Source: Chitinispirillaceae bacterium
GTDB taxonomy: Bacteria; Fibrobacterota; Chitinivibrionia; Chitinivibrionales; Chitinispirillaceae
Reading direction: 5' to 3'
Assembly (NCBI GenBank): GCA_016929595.1
Contig: JAFGIN010000179.1
Location: 1 to 64,000 of the forward strand
Length of the DNA: 64,000 bases
Below are positions 37,973-48,022 of the stretch, one piece after another (position 1 is the first letter of the stretch; every line of letters starts with the position of its first letter). The notes beneath the pieces were generated by a model that searched no databases, was not told where the DNA came from, and saw only the letters and a program-made list of their open reading frames with translations. A program made the translations under genes and the position numbers.

Positions 37973-40081
37973 TCAATCTGGAGTTTTTTCCTGGATTAAT
38001 GTTTCAGCCTCCCCACTAGACCCTTCCGAAGAATTACTGCCCGAACTTGCCGCTACTAACGTTGCGCTCTCTGTCTTTACCGGCCTGGTCAAAATTGAAC
38101 GCGTCTTTTTTACGTTCTGAAGAGTATCGCCAGCGATGACTTTCATAATCTCCTCACGATCAAGCAGTTCATGTTCAAGAAGAGCCTGTGCAAGTCGCTC
38201 AAGTTCCTCACGATGCTCTTTGAGTATAGCTGTTGTACGCTGTACCTGCTCTTCAATAATAGTACGCATCAAAGAATCGATCGTCTCAGCAGTCTTGTCA
38301 GAATAATCCCGGTTTCTTGAAATCTCACGACCCAGAAAAATCTGCTCCTCTTTCTGCCCGTAACTGATCGGCCCGAGTTCATCAGTCATACCATAATCAC
38401 AGATAAGTTTGTGTACAAAATTTGTCGCATGTTTTATGTCACTTGAAGCGCCTGTGGTCTCATGCTCAAAGATCATTTTCTCAGCAACCCGACCACCCAT
38501 CAGAATACAGATCTCATCTAGAATATACGCTTTTGAGTAATTGTGCTTGTCCTCAAAAGGTAATGAGAACGTGACACCCAGAGCACGGCCGCGCGGAATA
38601 ATGGTTACTTTATGAAGCGGATCGGCTTCTTTACAGTAAATATTACATATCGCATGCCCGGCTTCGTGGTATGCTGTTATTTTTTTCTCCTTATCGGAAA
38701 GCACCATGCTCTTTCTTTCAGCACCCATAAGCACTTTGTCCTTTGCCTCTTCAAAATCCAGCATCGTTACCGTATCCTGGCCAAAGCGCGCTGCCATGAG
38801 TGCTGCCTCATTGACAAGATTTGCAAGATCCGCACCCACAAATCCAGGTGTACCACGTGCTATTGTATGAAGATTCACATCGGTTGAAAGCGGAATATTT
38901 TTTGAATGGACATTCAGGATCCCTTCACGACCCTTAACATCCGGGACATCAACGACGACCTGACGGTCAAAACGTCCGGGACGAAGCAGAGCCGGATCGA
39001 GAACATCAGGACGGTTTGTTGCTGCAATAAGAATAACACCCGAATTGACCTCAAACCCATCCATTTCAACAAGCATCTGGTTAAGTGTCTGCTCACGCTC
39101 ATCGTGACCGCCTCCAAGTCCGGCACCACGCTGCCGTCCTACCGCATCAATTTCATCGATGAATATGATACAGGGAGAATTGCGTTTTGCCGTTTCGAAA
39201 AGATCACGAACCCTTGATGCTCCAACACCAACGAACATCTCAACAAAATCTGACCCGCTCATTGACAAAAATGGGGCACCTGCTTCACCGGCCACACAAC
39301 GGGCCAGAAGTGTCTTTCCAGTTCCCGGAGGCCCCAGAAGAAGCACACCTTTTGGTATTTTCCCGCCAAGACGTTTGAACTTTTTGGGATCTTTTAAAAA
39401 GTCGATAATTTCCTGAAGCTCCGCTTTAGCTTCTTCAACGCCCGCAGCATCTGCAAAGGTAATTTGCGGTCTGTCGATGGAGTGAAGCTTCGCGCGGCTC
39501 TTTCCGAAACTGAATATTCCCTTCTGTCCAGACTGCATCTGACGCATCATGAAGAGCCAGAAGAGGATGAAAAGAGCCCAGGGAAGAATACTGATAAGAA
39601 TGTCCCCCCAGTTCATCTTCTCCTGTTCAAAGGTGTAATTGAATCCGGAATCATCCCATTTCTTTAACATGTCAGAATCGACATAGGGCAGATTTACTGT
39701 TATAGTCTTGCCAGGATCGATCCCACTCAGTGATGGAATCGTTTTTAACAGCTCCGGCTCTTCCAGTTCACCGGTAAATACAGCCCTGTTGATTGCCTTC
39801 TGGATAATGGTAGCTTTAAGCAATTTAATCTGAGGATTTTCAAGGACCTCCTGGAACTGCCGATACGTCAACTTTGTTTCTTTTAATGCACCATGACCGT
39901 CAATGGATCTCAACGCAAATATGACCGCAACTCCAATCGCCAGCCACATAAGAATTGTTTTGCCTGGATCGTTTCGAGGTCCTCCCTTACGACCGCCCTC
40001 CGTCTCTTTCTGCCTTTTTCGTGCAGCAGAAGCAGGCCCCTTATTGTCTGTGCCTTTTTGTTTTTTCTCTTCCAACGCCAA
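37973..40081 (-). CDS. ftsH: ATP-dependent zinc metalloprotease FtsH
   Basis: A 702-residue membrane-anchored AAA+ protease. A charged N-terminal extension (Lys/Gly-rich, residues 1-40) precedes the first transmembrane helix ([17 protein letters not shown]); a second helix follows the periplasmic domain. Then AAA motifs GPPGTGKT and [13 protein letters not shown] with the SRH AATNRPD, and the metalloprotease HEAGH. It degrades unstable membrane and cytosolic proteins. The order tilS-ftsH-folP is common in bacteria. Confidence 0.97.
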   Translation of the reverse strand: MALEEKKQKGTDNKGPASAARKRQKETEGGRKGGPRNDPGKTILMWLAIGVAVIFALRSIDGHGALKETKLTYRQFQEVLENPQIKLLKATIIQKAINRAVFTGELEEPELLKTIPSLSGIDPGKTITVNLPYVDSDMLKKWDDSGFNYTFEQEKMNWGDILISILPWALFILFWLFMMRQMQSGQKGIFSFGKSRAKLHSIDRPQITFADAAGVEEAKAELQEIIDFLKDPKKFKRLGGKIPKGVLLLGPPGTGKTLLARCVAGEAGAPFLSMSGSDFVEMFVGVGASRVRDLFETAKRNSPCIIFIDEIDAVGRQRGAGLGGGHDEREQTLNQMLVEMDGFEVNSGVILIAATNRPDVLDPALLRPGRFDRQVVVDVPDVKGREGILNVHSKNIPLSTDVNLHTIARGTPGFVGADLANLVNEAALMAARFGQDTVTMLDFEEAKDKVLMGAERKSMVLSDKEKKITAYHEAGHAICNIYCKEADPLHKVTIIPRGRALGVTFSLPFEDKHNYSKAYILDEICILMGGRVAEKMIFEHETTGASSDIKHATNFVHKLICDYGMTDELGPISYGQKEEQIFLGREISRNRDYSDKTAETIDSLMRTIIEEQVQRTTAILKEHREELERLAQALLEHELLDREEIMKVIAGDTLQNVKKTRSILTRPVKTESATLVAASSGSNSSEGSSGEAETLIQEKTPD

Positions 40082-40140
40082 TTATTCCTCCAAAATATCT
40101 AATAAAAATTCAAACTTTAAACTCTCAACATTAAAATACA

Positions 40141-41517
40141 TTATATATCAGGGGTAAGGGTTTTCATTGATATTTTTATTACCTCCTGAGTACAATTCGA
40201 TACCCTGCACTGTTCATTTATCCTTATTCCGGGGACCCAGAGAATTTTATTGTACTGGTCCGTCACAATACCAAAACTTTGTCGCAAAGGCAGAGGAATA
40301 CCCTGCCTGGAGAGGAACACCCTTAGCCCAATCTCATTTTTTTTGCCTAAAGGCTGAAACAAATCCCCATCCTCAACAGATCGATATAAAAGCTGTTCCC
40401 CGGCTGTACATCTATCAATCACCGCAATCGAGTTGTCATCGGGTATTTCCGTTTTATCTGAAACATTCTCAATCGTAATATGAAATGATCTGTTAAGGTC
40501 ATGAAAATCGGTGACCCCCGGAACAGACAATGTATACCTGAAACTCTGTAACAGCTTTTTATTATAAAAGAGCAACCTGCCTTTTGATACCCTGTAAGCC
40601 CAGCCCCCCGGAAGTATAAACTCACCCTTTTTATCCCAATTTTCGAATACAGACTCGATATGTTTTCTCGACGCCCCGACTCTATACTCTTCAAGAATAT
40701 GCCGTAAGGCTTCAACATTTAACGATTCTTTTCTGGCCACCCCATTACGATCTATTGAAAATGATGTCCTTGAGTCTCTGATAACGTATTTCTTAGCCCA
40801 ATTATTTATCTCTGGAACCATTTTTTCCCATGCACAATACATATGCTCACCAAGTGAGAAAAGATTCTCTGCTATCTCCGGCGCAACACTTTTCAATAAA
40901 GGAAGGATTTTGAGTCGGATCATGTTACGACGAAAACGGGTTTCGTTATTGGAAGAATCAAAGCGAAAACTCTGTCCAATACCACTTAGCCATTTCTCAA
41001 GTTCACTTTTTTCAAGTTTTAAAAGAGGCCGGTAAACCCGATCCTCCCTGCATGGAAGAATTCCCCGCAATCCTCTGATTCCGCAACCCCTCATTAACCT
41101 CATCAGTACTGTCTCAGCCTGATCATCAAGAGTATGTGCAGTTACAAGACAATTATATTGCGCGCTCTCCATTACCGACATGAAAAAGGAGTATCGCTCC
41201 CTGCGAGCCCACTCTTCAATTCCTGATGAGTCAGCGTTTTTGCCAGATAGATGTTTAACAAAAAAAGGCAGATCAAACTGTTGAGCACACTGGCGGACGA
41301 ACTCCTCATCAAGATCAGACTCCTCGCCACGAAGACCATGGTTAACATGAATGACACCAAGCTGATCCAATTGAAGGGTCTCTTTAAATTTGACAAACAA
41401 CCTCAAAAGGGCAACTGAATCGCTACCACCACTTACAGCAATTAAAACAGAAGAACCCTTTTGAAAATGGGCACGGCAAAACTCAAGAAATTTTGTTTCT
41501 ACTTTAGAGGGGAACAT
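40141..41517 (-). CDS. tilS: tRNA(Ile)-lysidine synthase
   Basis: A 458-residue enzyme that converts the CAU anticodon of tRNA-Ile2 to lysidine-AU so it reads AUA. The PP-loop SGGSDSVALLRLF is near residue 29, and the HTLDDQAETVLMRLMRGCG motif near residue 127. The C-terminal lysidine-synthase domain (FLSRQGIPLPLRQSFGIV) is present. A tRNA gene with anticodon CAT lies immediately upstream. Confidence 0.96.
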   Translation of the reverse strand: MFPSKVETKFLEFCRAHFQKGSSVLIAVSGGSDSVALLRLFVKFKETLQLDQLGVIHVNHGLRGEESDLDEEFVRQCAQQFDLPFFVKHLSGKNADSSGIEEWARRERYSFFMSVMESAQYNCLVTAHTLDDQAETVLMRLMRGCGIRGLRGILPCREDRVYRPLLKLEKSELEKWLSGIGQSFRFDSSNNETRFRRNMIRLKILPLLKSVAPEIAENLFSLGEHMYCAWEKMVPEINNWAKKYVIRDSRTSFSIDRNGVARKESLNVEALRHILEEYRVGASRKHIESVFENWDKKGEFILPGGWAYRVSKGRLLFYNKKLLQSFRYTLSVPGVTDFHDLNRSFHITIENVSDKTEIPDDNSIAVIDRCTAGEQLLYRSVEDGDLFQPLGKKNEIGLRVFLSRQGIPLPLRQSFGIVTDQYNKILWVPGIRINEQCRVSNCTQEVIKISMKTLTPDI

Positions 41518-41540
41518 GTAATTCTAATGAGGATAAAGAG

Positions 41541-41614
41541 TAGCAGCGGAGGGAATCGAACCCCCGACACGTGGATTATGATTCCACTGCTCTAACCGAC
41601 TGAGCTACGCTGCC
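41541..41614 (-). tRNA. tRNA-Met (CAU)
   Basis: Seventy-four bases fold as a complete cloverleaf on the minus strand: acceptor stem GGCAGCG/CGCTGCT (one G-T pair at the end), D stem GCTC/GAGC, anticodon stem GTGGA/TCCAC with loop ATCATAA, five-base variable loop, T stem GGGGG/CCCTC with TTCGATT. Anticodon CAT. The end pair is not the C-A mismatch of initiators. CCA is not encoded. It resembles elongator Met tRNAs most, but CAU could also be the TilS substrate tRNA-Ile2, given that tilS is adjacent. Confidence 0.93.
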
Positions 41615-41918
41615 GCGAATTAATACCAAAGATACGTTCTGGTCAGGGGGAAAATCAATTTGAATTTTTATAATAATTGAAAATTTAAGACAGGATCCAA
41701 ACGACGAAACAAACTACCCCTGCATTTGCATTGAATTAGTCTTCACATGCTTTTAGACACCCAGTGTCGTACACATACTTTAAATACCATTGGAACAGCA
41801 GCACAACTTTCCTACTCCGACAAATTACTAACTGTTAACGTACGTCAGAATAAAACTTCTTTCGCACCTTTATCCAATTTACTCAAAGAGTGTAGTACAT
41901 CTCATCGTGCAATCACCA
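41615..41918. other. Intergenic stretch upstream of the tRNA; nothing supported
   Basis: About 300 bases between the tRNA and the glycosyltransferase. A plus-strand frame at 41747-41950 overlaps the end of the glycosyltransferase gene, has no ribosome site and resembles nothing I know. The tRNA promoter presumably lies at the left end. Confidence 0.4.
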
Positions 41919-42866
41919 TTATCCGAATTGTGCATTTTTTAACATCATAACATACTCCTCCAGCACATCACCCATTCCCCTCTGTGAATCCGGGAACTGC
42001 TTTTTTTCTATACTATCAATCAATTCAGGGAGTACTTCTTTTATTGCATTATTTCCGCAGGGGTGAAGACACCATAGTCCCGGCTCTTTACCATAAAAAT
42101 CAAGCCGAAACCATTGTTTCCTTTTAAGAAGCCCTGAGATGGTCCCCTCTGGATAACGATAGGGATGTGCATTTCGAAGTATTGCTTTAATAAAATGATC
42201 AAAATTAGGAAATTGTACAGAAATATTCCTGTACAGTTTTTCCTTTTTAATCAAAAACACTCTTGTGGAAAAGTGAGTGTACAAGTAAGATAAAGGAAGA
42301 TGATATATCTTAACAGGATTAAACTTTTGTCTGTAAAATGACGGCATTTTTGACTGACTCAGAAGAGGAGGACCGCTTAATGGCGAACAGGAAAAAACAT
42401 CTGAATCTTTTTTCAAAATTTCTAAAGCTTCCTCTACCCAGACCTTACTGCCACCACCAAACATCATATCAGCATCTATATGCAGAACATATTCGTTTTT
42501 GGCACTGTAAATACCGTAAAAATATGAATAATATGGACCTCCGGAGTAATCTTTATCCGGAATAGTACCACGCATCATAATCGTTTTACTCATATTTTTT
42601 CTTGTTTCAACAGAGTAATCCACCTCTTTAATAACAAGATCTGGATAATTGCCTCTTTTTAAATTATGCAGGTATTCCATTAATGGAGTTATGTTGGTAT
42701 CCCAGAGCGACCCATTTGATTTTTTACTACTGCTTTTTTTTAGATCTATAATAATGAGCTGTTCATTACACTGGGAAGCAAATACATTTAACTGATGAGG
42801 CAACAGATGGACCACCTTAGGATAATCGAGAGGCGAAAGGTTTACTTGCAGTGTAACGTCGTTCAT
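41919..42866 (-). CDS. Glycosyltransferase-like protein (GT-A fold)
   Basis: A 315-residue cytoplasmic protein. YVLHIDADMMFGGG near residue 130 is a DxD-type nucleotide-sugar and metal-binding motif of GT-A glycosyltransferases; the surrounding sequence (SYFYGIYSAKNEYVLHIDAD) fits a family 2-like fold. The first 110 residues lack the usual PxYN start of GT2 enzymes, so this is an atypical member. It is flanked by the tRNA and an RNA methyltransferase and has no polysaccharide genes around it. Substrate unknown. Confidence 0.7.
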   Translation of the reverse strand: MNDVTLQVNLSPLDYPKVVHLLPHQLNVFASQCNEQLIIIDLKKSSSKKSNGSLWDTNITPLMEYLHNLKRGNYPDLVIKEVDYSVETRKNMSKTIMMRGTIPDKDYSGGPYYSYFYGIYSAKNEYVLHIDADMMFGGGSKVWVEEALEILKKDSDVFSCSPLSGPPLLSQSKMPSFYRQKFNPVKIYHLPLSYLYTHFSTRVFLIKKEKLYRNISVQFPNFDHFIKAILRNAHPYRYPEGTISGLLKRKQWFRLDFYGKEPGLWCLHPCGNNAIKEVLPELIDSIEKKQFPDSQRGMGDVLEEYVMMLKNAQFG

Positions 42867-42989
42867 GGCTTGATTCTTTAAAAAAATTTACTTAAAAGGG
42901 TCGGACCTGCATAACTTATTGATTTTAATACTTAATACACCCAAAACATACCAATTCCGAAGGCTAAAATACTGTTTTTTAAATCAAAA

Positions 42990-44126
42990 TCAAACCTCAA
43001 GTATCATCACCGACTCTATATGTGAAGTATTCGGGTAACAATCAAACAGTGCAGACCTGATTATCCTGTAGTTCATTTCCTTTATAAAAAATTCACAATC
43101 TCTTGCCTGTGTGGAAATATTGCACGATACATACACTATTTTTGCCGGCTTGAGTGCCGCTATAGCAGATCTAACCTGCGGGGTAAGACCTGGACGCGGA
43201 GGATCAACTATCAGACAATCCGGACGCTGCGAACAAACACTGTGCAGGTTCTCTGAATCACTGCAAATTGCCTTAAAATGATGTATACCGTTGTTAAAAA
43301 AATTACTTCTGGCATGTTCAACCTGTGATCGTACCGATTCAATAAGTAATCCCTTTTTAAACCGTGATGCAACCATCATGGAAAAAAAGCCGCAGCCCCC
43401 ATAGAGATCGATGCACAAACCTCCCCCGACAAATGGCCTGAACCAGGTTCCAAGCCGCTCGTTCACGAAGCAATTACTCTGAAAAAAATCACCCCCATTC
43501 ACCCTGAACAATTTCCCGTCAATGGTAATATCCGCTTGTGACTCTGTAAATCCTGCGATTATCGGATCTGAAGCAACAGACGTATCCCCCTCAATAAGTT
43601 TCAATTCATTTTTTCTTCTGTCATTACGGACAGGAAAACTATTGGTAAACAGTTGATTCAACTTTCCTGATAGCAGAGGGCATGATTGAATAGCGACAAT
43701 ATCATTTGAGTTTTTTCTGAAAAACCCAAGTCGTCCATCATTTCTTATTTGTGCTCTTGCCCTGATTCGATACCCCGTTTCGGGTGAAGTAAAAATTTCA
43801 GGATCAGGAAGTTGTGCAATTGATGAAATCTTTCTGAAACTATCTCTGTAAATATTTCGTTTCAACTCCACCTGGGTCTCATAGGAAATGTACTGCCAGT
43901 CACAACCTCCGCACACTCCAAAACAGGGACAAAGGGGAATCCGTCTTTTTTCTGAAGCTTCAATCAACTTTACAGATTTAGAAAACAAAGCTCCCCGTAC
44001 CTTAACAGGTGGAGAGACCTCCACCACTTCGCCAGGAAGAACGTCGTTTACAAAAACAACTCCCTGATCTGTCCGCGCGAGCCCCTGACCTCCAAAAATA
44101 ACCTTTTCAATGGTAACTATACTCAT
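42990..44126 (-). CDS. rlmD: 23S rRNA (uracil-5-)-methyltransferase, RlmD/TrmA family
   Basis: A 378-residue SAM enzyme of the RumA/TrmA class. A TRAM RNA-binding domain (about residues 1-55) is followed by an Fe-S site of C-x5-C-x2-C form in CPCFGVCGGC with a fourth Cys in QSCPLL. Then the methyltransferase domain: CIDLYGGCGFFSM, VDPPRPGLTPQV and YVSCNISTQARD, whose Cys is the catalytic nucleophile; the end HIESVMILEV carries the conserved Glu. The exact uracil targeted cannot be assigned, so the gene symbol marks the subfamily only. Confidence 0.88.
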   Translation of the reverse strand: MSIVTIEKVIFGGQGLARTDQGVVFVNDVLPGEVVEVSPPVKVRGALFSKSVKLIEASEKRRIPLCPCFGVCGGCDWQYISYETQVELKRNIYRDSFRKISSIAQLPDPEIFTSPETGYRIRARAQIRNDGRLGFFRKNSNDIVAIQSCPLLSGKLNQLFTNSFPVRNDRRKNELKLIEGDTSVASDPIIAGFTESQADITIDGKLFRVNGGDFFQSNCFVNERLGTWFRPFVGGGLCIDLYGGCGFFSMMVASRFKKGLLIESVRSQVEHARSNFFNNGIHHFKAICSDSENLHSVCSQRPDCLIVDPPRPGLTPQVRSAIAALKPAKIVYVSCNISTQARDCEFFIKEMNYRIIRSALFDCYPNTSHIESVMILEV

Positions 44127-44160
44127 AATATATCAGAAAAATACTGCTGAAAAATACCTG

Positions 44161-45264
44161 TCAGGGGCCAATCTGTACATCTCTAATTATGTACCCCTCT
44201 GGAAGGAGCGATTCCCTGGTTTTCCGCAGCGAAGGGGTCATCGTCAAATCTGATGCCCTTACATCTGGCTCAAGCAACCTGACAACTTCAAGCAGACTAC
44301 TATCATTCAATTTATAAATGTTAAGCTTTGGAATTGTGATATCAGGAACCAGCCCAACATTCTGATACTTACCCGCACTGATTCCTTTTAATTGAAGAAA
44401 CGTTATCTGAAGCCACTTGCGCCCCCTGCGGGGTAATTTGATCTGCCCTATCGCTTTTCCATATGTAGTATCTCCCGCCAGTATTGCACCACACCCATCT
44501 TTAAGACCTGATGCCAATATTTCAGCAGCACTCGCACTCCCACTGTCCATGAGAACAACTATTTTTTTCCCTGCCAACATAGAACTTGCTGGCCGCTTAG
44601 TCTTTAGAGCCCGGTAATCGATAGTTGTATACTGTTTACTTATCGTATCATATGCTCTTTCACGGGCAAGTATATAAGGGGTATTCTCAGGAAGAAATAA
44701 TTCAAGTATCGAATCGAGTTCATCGAGATCTCCGCCCGGATTCTGGCACACATCAATGATATAGTTTTTTATCGGAAAGATATACGATGGATCAGACTCC
44801 TTCTTTTTGGTAAAAGAAGAATCCAATTTATTAATAATGTCACAAAACTGACTGTAGGTTACATCAGTATCAAATCTGCTGATCCTGATAAGGGCGGTAG
44901 AAGATGTTATCTGGTAAAATTTAACCAGTCTCTCTTCTGGTAATGCCGAACCAAATGATGCTGATGCACACCTTTCACCAGACAAATCATACTTTGTATA
45001 CGCAGCCCCTTTTAGAGTATCATCAAGTCCCAGCATCATCTCTTCAGGCGTCTTGTAAAGAAAAGGCGAATCACGCAATTTTTTTACACATGAAAAGCCG
45101 CTCCCGGAGACACACTCATCCTGGTGAATACTGTATGCTTTAAGATATTGCCAGACACTCTCCATCTCAATGAGATCGTCCTGTCCTGATGGATAGCTCG
45201 GTATATTTTGACAGGAAACAAATAACACTGTTACTGAAAAAAGAAATGCCATCCTAATCATCAT
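44161..45264 (-). CDS. S41-family peptidase lipoprotein
   Basis: A 367-residue secreted protein with a lipoprotein signal ending in LFVSC. The C-terminal processing peptidase (S41) core is present: NPGGDLDE, the Ser in LMDSGSASAAEILA, and the Lys in TTYGKAIGQ. No PDZ domain is recognisable between the N-terminal part and the core, unlike CtpA. Its start overlaps the end of rpe by 11 bases, so the two are coupled. Expected to be a periplasmic or surface protease; its target is unknown. Confidence 0.82.
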   Translation of the reverse strand: MMIRMAFLFSVTVLFVSCQNIPSYPSGQDDLIEMESVWQYLKAYSIHQDECVSGSGFSCVKKLRDSPFLYKTPEEMMLGLDDTLKGAAYTKYDLSGERCASASFGSALPEERLVKFYQITSSTALIRISRFDTDVTYSQFCDIINKLDSSFTKKKESDPSYIFPIKNYIIDVCQNPGGDLDELDSILELFLPENTPYILARERAYDTISKQYTTIDYRALKTKRPASSMLAGKKIVVLMDSGSASAAEILASGLKDGCGAILAGDTTYGKAIGQIKLPRRGRKWLQITFLQLKGISAGKYQNVGLVPDITIPKLNIYKLNDSSLLEVVRLLEPDVRASDLTMTPSLRKTRESLLPEGYIIRDVQIGP

Positions 45265-45937
45265 TCATACCCGATTCTGCAGATTGTTTAAGAATCAAAA
45301 TTCTGTCCCTGTAATCAGCGGCATTAAAAATATAACTCCCGGAAACAAACACATTCACACCCTTCTGTGCACATAAAAAAGCTGTTTCCTTATTAATACC
45401 CCCGTCAACCTGCAAGTCGATCTGATGATTCATTTTCTTTATACAGTCAGCTGTCCGCTCAACTTTTGAGAGCATTTCATCAATAAACTTCTGACCTCCA
45501 TAACCCGCATAGACCGTCATAATCAGGATCTGGTCGATTGTATCTAAATACGGCAGAAACAGATCTATTGGTATATCTGGATTTACCGTGATACCCGCTT
45601 TTATTCCACGCTTCCTGATACTCTCAAGCAATGCGGCACTGTCGTTGCATGCCTCTGCATGAAACGTCAATATATCAGCACCGGCATCAATAAATTCATT
45701 ATAACATTTTTCCGGCCGGGTAATCATCAGATGAACATCAAGAGGAATGGTTACTGATTTTTTTACCGCCTCTACCACTATCGGTCCGAAACTGATGTTT
45801 GGAACAAAATTTCCATCCATGATATCACAATGAATGCGATCAGCACCACTATCCTGCGCTGCTTTTACTTCCCGTTCAAGATTTCTGAAATCGGCGGCTA
45901 GTATTGAGGGTGCGATTTCAATTTTTTTTGATTTCAT
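45254..45937 (-). CDS. rpe: Ribulose-phosphate 3-epimerase
   Basis: About 227 residues, TIM-barrel enzyme interconverting ribulose 5-phosphate and xylulose 5-phosphate in the pentose phosphate pathway. Motifs: IAPSILAADF, DRIHCDIMDGNFVPNISFG, LDVHLMI, VYAGYGGQKF and LQVDGGIN. The ATG at 45937 (GGAGAG about ten bases upstream) matches the family start; an upstream ATG at 45979 would add 14 residues not seen in the family. Confidence 0.95.
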   Translation of the reverse strand: MKSKKIEIAPSILAADFRNLEREVKAAQDSGADRIHCDIMDGNFVPNISFGPIVVEAVKKSVTIPLDVHLMITRPEKCYNEFIDAGADILTFHAEACNDSAALLESIRKRGIKAGITVNPDIPIDLFLPYLDTIDQILIMTVYAGYGGQKFIDEMLSKVERTADCIKKMNHQIDLQVDGGINKETAFLCAQKGVNVFVSGSYIFNAADYRDRILILKQSAESGMNDD

Positions 45938-46023
45938 CGTATAAGCTCTCCAACCTGTCATATCCAAAGATACATACAAAATTTGATACTATCTCAATCA
46001 TAATGGAAAAAATTTAATAAAAT

Positions 46024-46054
46024 AAAAAAGGGATGCAACAGCATCCCTTTTTTT
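46024..46054. terminator. Bidirectional terminator after the acyl-CoA dehydrogenase gene
   Basis: AAAAAAGGGATGC (46024-46036) pairs perfectly with GCATCCCTTTTTT (46041-46053) over a four-base loop: seven GC-rich pairs extended by six A-T pairs. It closes the long fatty-acid/RNase III operon on the minus strand. Confidence 0.92.
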
Positions 46055-46077
46055 AAAAAAAAACATTAAACAAAAAA

Positions 46078-47229
46078 TTAAGCAGCAGCACCTTTGATCA
46101 ACTGAAGCGCGATCTCATTACGCTGAATCTGGTTGGTTCCTTCATAAATCTGAGTAATCTTTGCATCACGCATTCTCTTTTCCATCGGATACTCACGCAT
46201 ATAACCATACCCGCCATATACCTGCAATGCATCGACAGTGACTTTCATAGCAACATCGGAACAGAACAGTTTAGACATGGCTGATTCTTTTGCAAACTTT
46301 TTCTCACCGGCATCAATAGTACGCGCCGTTGCGTAAAGGAGCGCCCGTGCAGCCTCCACCTGAGTTGCCATATCTGCAAGTATATGCTGAACCGCCTGAA
46401 AAGAAGAGATAGGAGCGCCGAACTGCACACGTTGACGGGAATAGGTAACAGCATCCTCAAGCGCACCAGCAGCAATGCCGAGAGCCTGTGATCCAACTCC
46501 GGGACGAGAGAAATTAAGGGTGTTGATTGCAACAATCGAACCCATCCCTTCCTTGCCAAGAATAGCATCTTTTGGAATGCGGCAATCCTGAAAAACAAGC
46601 TCTGTTGTGCTTGAAGCTCTGATACCCATTTTATCTTCATGCTTACCAAACGTGAATCCCGGAGTTCCCTTTTCAATAATGAAACAACTTAAACCGCGGG
46701 CACCCTTTGCAGGATTTGTCTTTGCAAACACAGTATACACCTGTGCATTTTCTCCATTTGTAATCCATTGTTTTGTACCGTTGAGAACCCATTCATTACC
46801 ATCAAGAACCGCAGTCGTTCTCATCCCGAGAGCATCAGAGCCAGCATTCGCTTCTGTTAACCCAAACGCAGCGATTGTCTTTCCAGCAGCAATCCCGGGA
46901 AGGTACTTCTTCTTCTGTTCATCACTGGCAAAAAGAAGTATCGGAAATGTACCTAATGCTGTCGCAGCCATTGCAAGCGAAATTCCGCCGTCAACTTTTG
47001 AAAGTTCTTCAACAGCAAGGCACAGCTCAAAAACTCCGCCGCCAAAACCACCGTATTCAGAAGGAATATACAAACCACAAAGATCAACTTCGGCAAGAGC
47101 CTGTACAACATCCCACGGGAAAATTCCCTCATGGTCATACTTTTCACGTACAGGAAGAATTTTCTTCTGTGCAATCTCACGTGCAGTATCGACAATCATC
47201 TGTTGTTCTTCAGTCAGAAACCAATTCAT
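46078..47229 (-). CDS. Acyl-CoA dehydrogenase
   Basis: A 383-residue FAD enzyme of the short/medium-chain type. Motifs: FGLTEANAGSDALG, WVLNGTKQWITNG, and the catalytic-base region YEGTNQIQRNEIALQ near the C-terminus. It oxidises acyl-CoA at C2-C3, passing electrons to ETF; no ETF genes are visible here. Unusually it is the last gene of a fatty-acid synthesis operon, overlapping rnc by 20 bases. Whether it works in breakdown, amino-acid or butyryl-CoA metabolism cannot be decided from sequence. Confidence 0.92.
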   Translation of the reverse strand: MNWFLTEEQQMIVDTAREIAQKKILPVREKYDHEGIFPWDVVQALAEVDLCGLYIPSEYGGFGGGVFELCLAVEELSKVDGGISLAMAATALGTFPILLFASDEQKKKYLPGIAAGKTIAAFGLTEANAGSDALGMRTTAVLDGNEWVLNGTKQWITNGENAQVYTVFAKTNPAKGARGLSCFIIEKGTPGFTFGKHEDKMGIRASSTTELVFQDCRIPKDAILGKEGMGSIVAINTLNFSRPGVGSQALGIAAGALEDAVTYSRQRVQFGAPISSFQAVQHILADMATQVEAARALLYATARTIDAGEKKFAKESAMSKLFCSDVAMKVTVDALQVYGGYGYMREYPMEKRMRDAKITQIYEGTNQIQRNEIALQLIKGAAA

Positions 47230-48022
47230 TTTTTTCTCCTTCTTTCAGTCGAGAAGTAATCTCTTCTTTACTATAGTTTAATGTTGCTATCTGAGCGGCG
47301 TTTTGCTGGGCTATTTTTTTATTTGTTCCAACACCCTCACCCATCGGTATGCCGGCGATCTCTATTCTTACCTTGAACTGCTTCGCGTGATCAGGTCCGG
47401 ACATTTCAATAGTAGAGTACCGGGGAATCCCAAATCCGTCTTTTTGAGACATTTCAAGTATTTTACTTTTGTAATTTACATTCCGTTCATCCTTAAGAAA
47501 TTCAGGTATTCTTCCAAACAAAACATTTGTCAGAAATATCTTCGACGCTCCAAGTCCGCCATCAAGGTATATCGCACCAAGAACAGCTTCAAAGGCATTG
47601 GATAATGTTGACGAACGGCTTCTTCCTCCAGACTTCTCTTCAGACAAACCGAAAATCAGATACTTTCCCAGGTTCAGCGAAATTGCTACTTCTCCCAATA
47701 TCTTCCTGCTGACCACAAGCGACTTGATTTTAGACAACTGGCCTTCACTTTTATCCGGATTTGAAAGATAGAGGAACTCTGTTACCAGGCAATTAAGAAC
47801 AGCGTCACCCAGAAATTCAAGCCGTTCATTTGACTGCAACCCCAGGGTGTCTTCAGGTGATGTCATAGACTTATGTGTAAGAGCGAGTTTCAGCAATGCT
47901 TGAGATTTAAACCTGTAATCCAGAATCTGCTGAAACTTGTCTAACAGCTCTGAGCTGCCGGCGCGTTTGAATCGACCGGCAATTAGATGCAGTACATTAA
48001 TTACCTGCTTGAGCGGATTCAT
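47210..48022 (-). CDS. rnc: Ribonuclease III
   Basis: About 270 residues. The RNase III signature NERLEFLGDAVLNCL lies in the N-terminal third, the second metal-binding Glu in EAVLGAIYLDGG, and a dsRNA-binding domain at the C-terminus (GVGTNKKIAQQNAAQIA). It processes rRNA precursors and structured mRNAs. The ATG at 48022 is preferred to that at 48058, because the residues between are read from the end of fabF. It overlaps fabF by 26 bases and the acyl-CoA dehydrogenase by 20. Confidence 0.95.
   Translation of the reverse strand: MNPLKQVINVLHLIAGRFKRAGSSELLDKFQQILDYRFKSQALLKLALTHKSMTSPEDTLGLQSNERLEFLGDAVLNCLVTEFLYLSNPDKSEGQLSKIKSLVVSRKILGEVAISLNLGKYLIFGLSEEKSGGRSRSSTLSNAFEAVLGAIYLDGGLGASKIFLTNVLFGRIPEFLKDERNVNYKSKILEMSQKDGFGIPRYSTIEMSGPDHAKQFKVRIEIAGIPMGEGVGTNKKIAQQNAAQIATLNYSKEEITSRLKEGEKNELVSD

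Noticed and set aside
41747-41950. A 67-codon plus-strand frame beside the tRNA
   Set aside because: It overlaps the glycosyltransferase end, has no ribosome site and no recognisable features.
46607-47281. A long plus-strand frame (224 codons) over the acyl-CoA dehydrogenase
   Set aside because: It is the antisense shadow of a clear acyl-CoA dehydrogenase gene.
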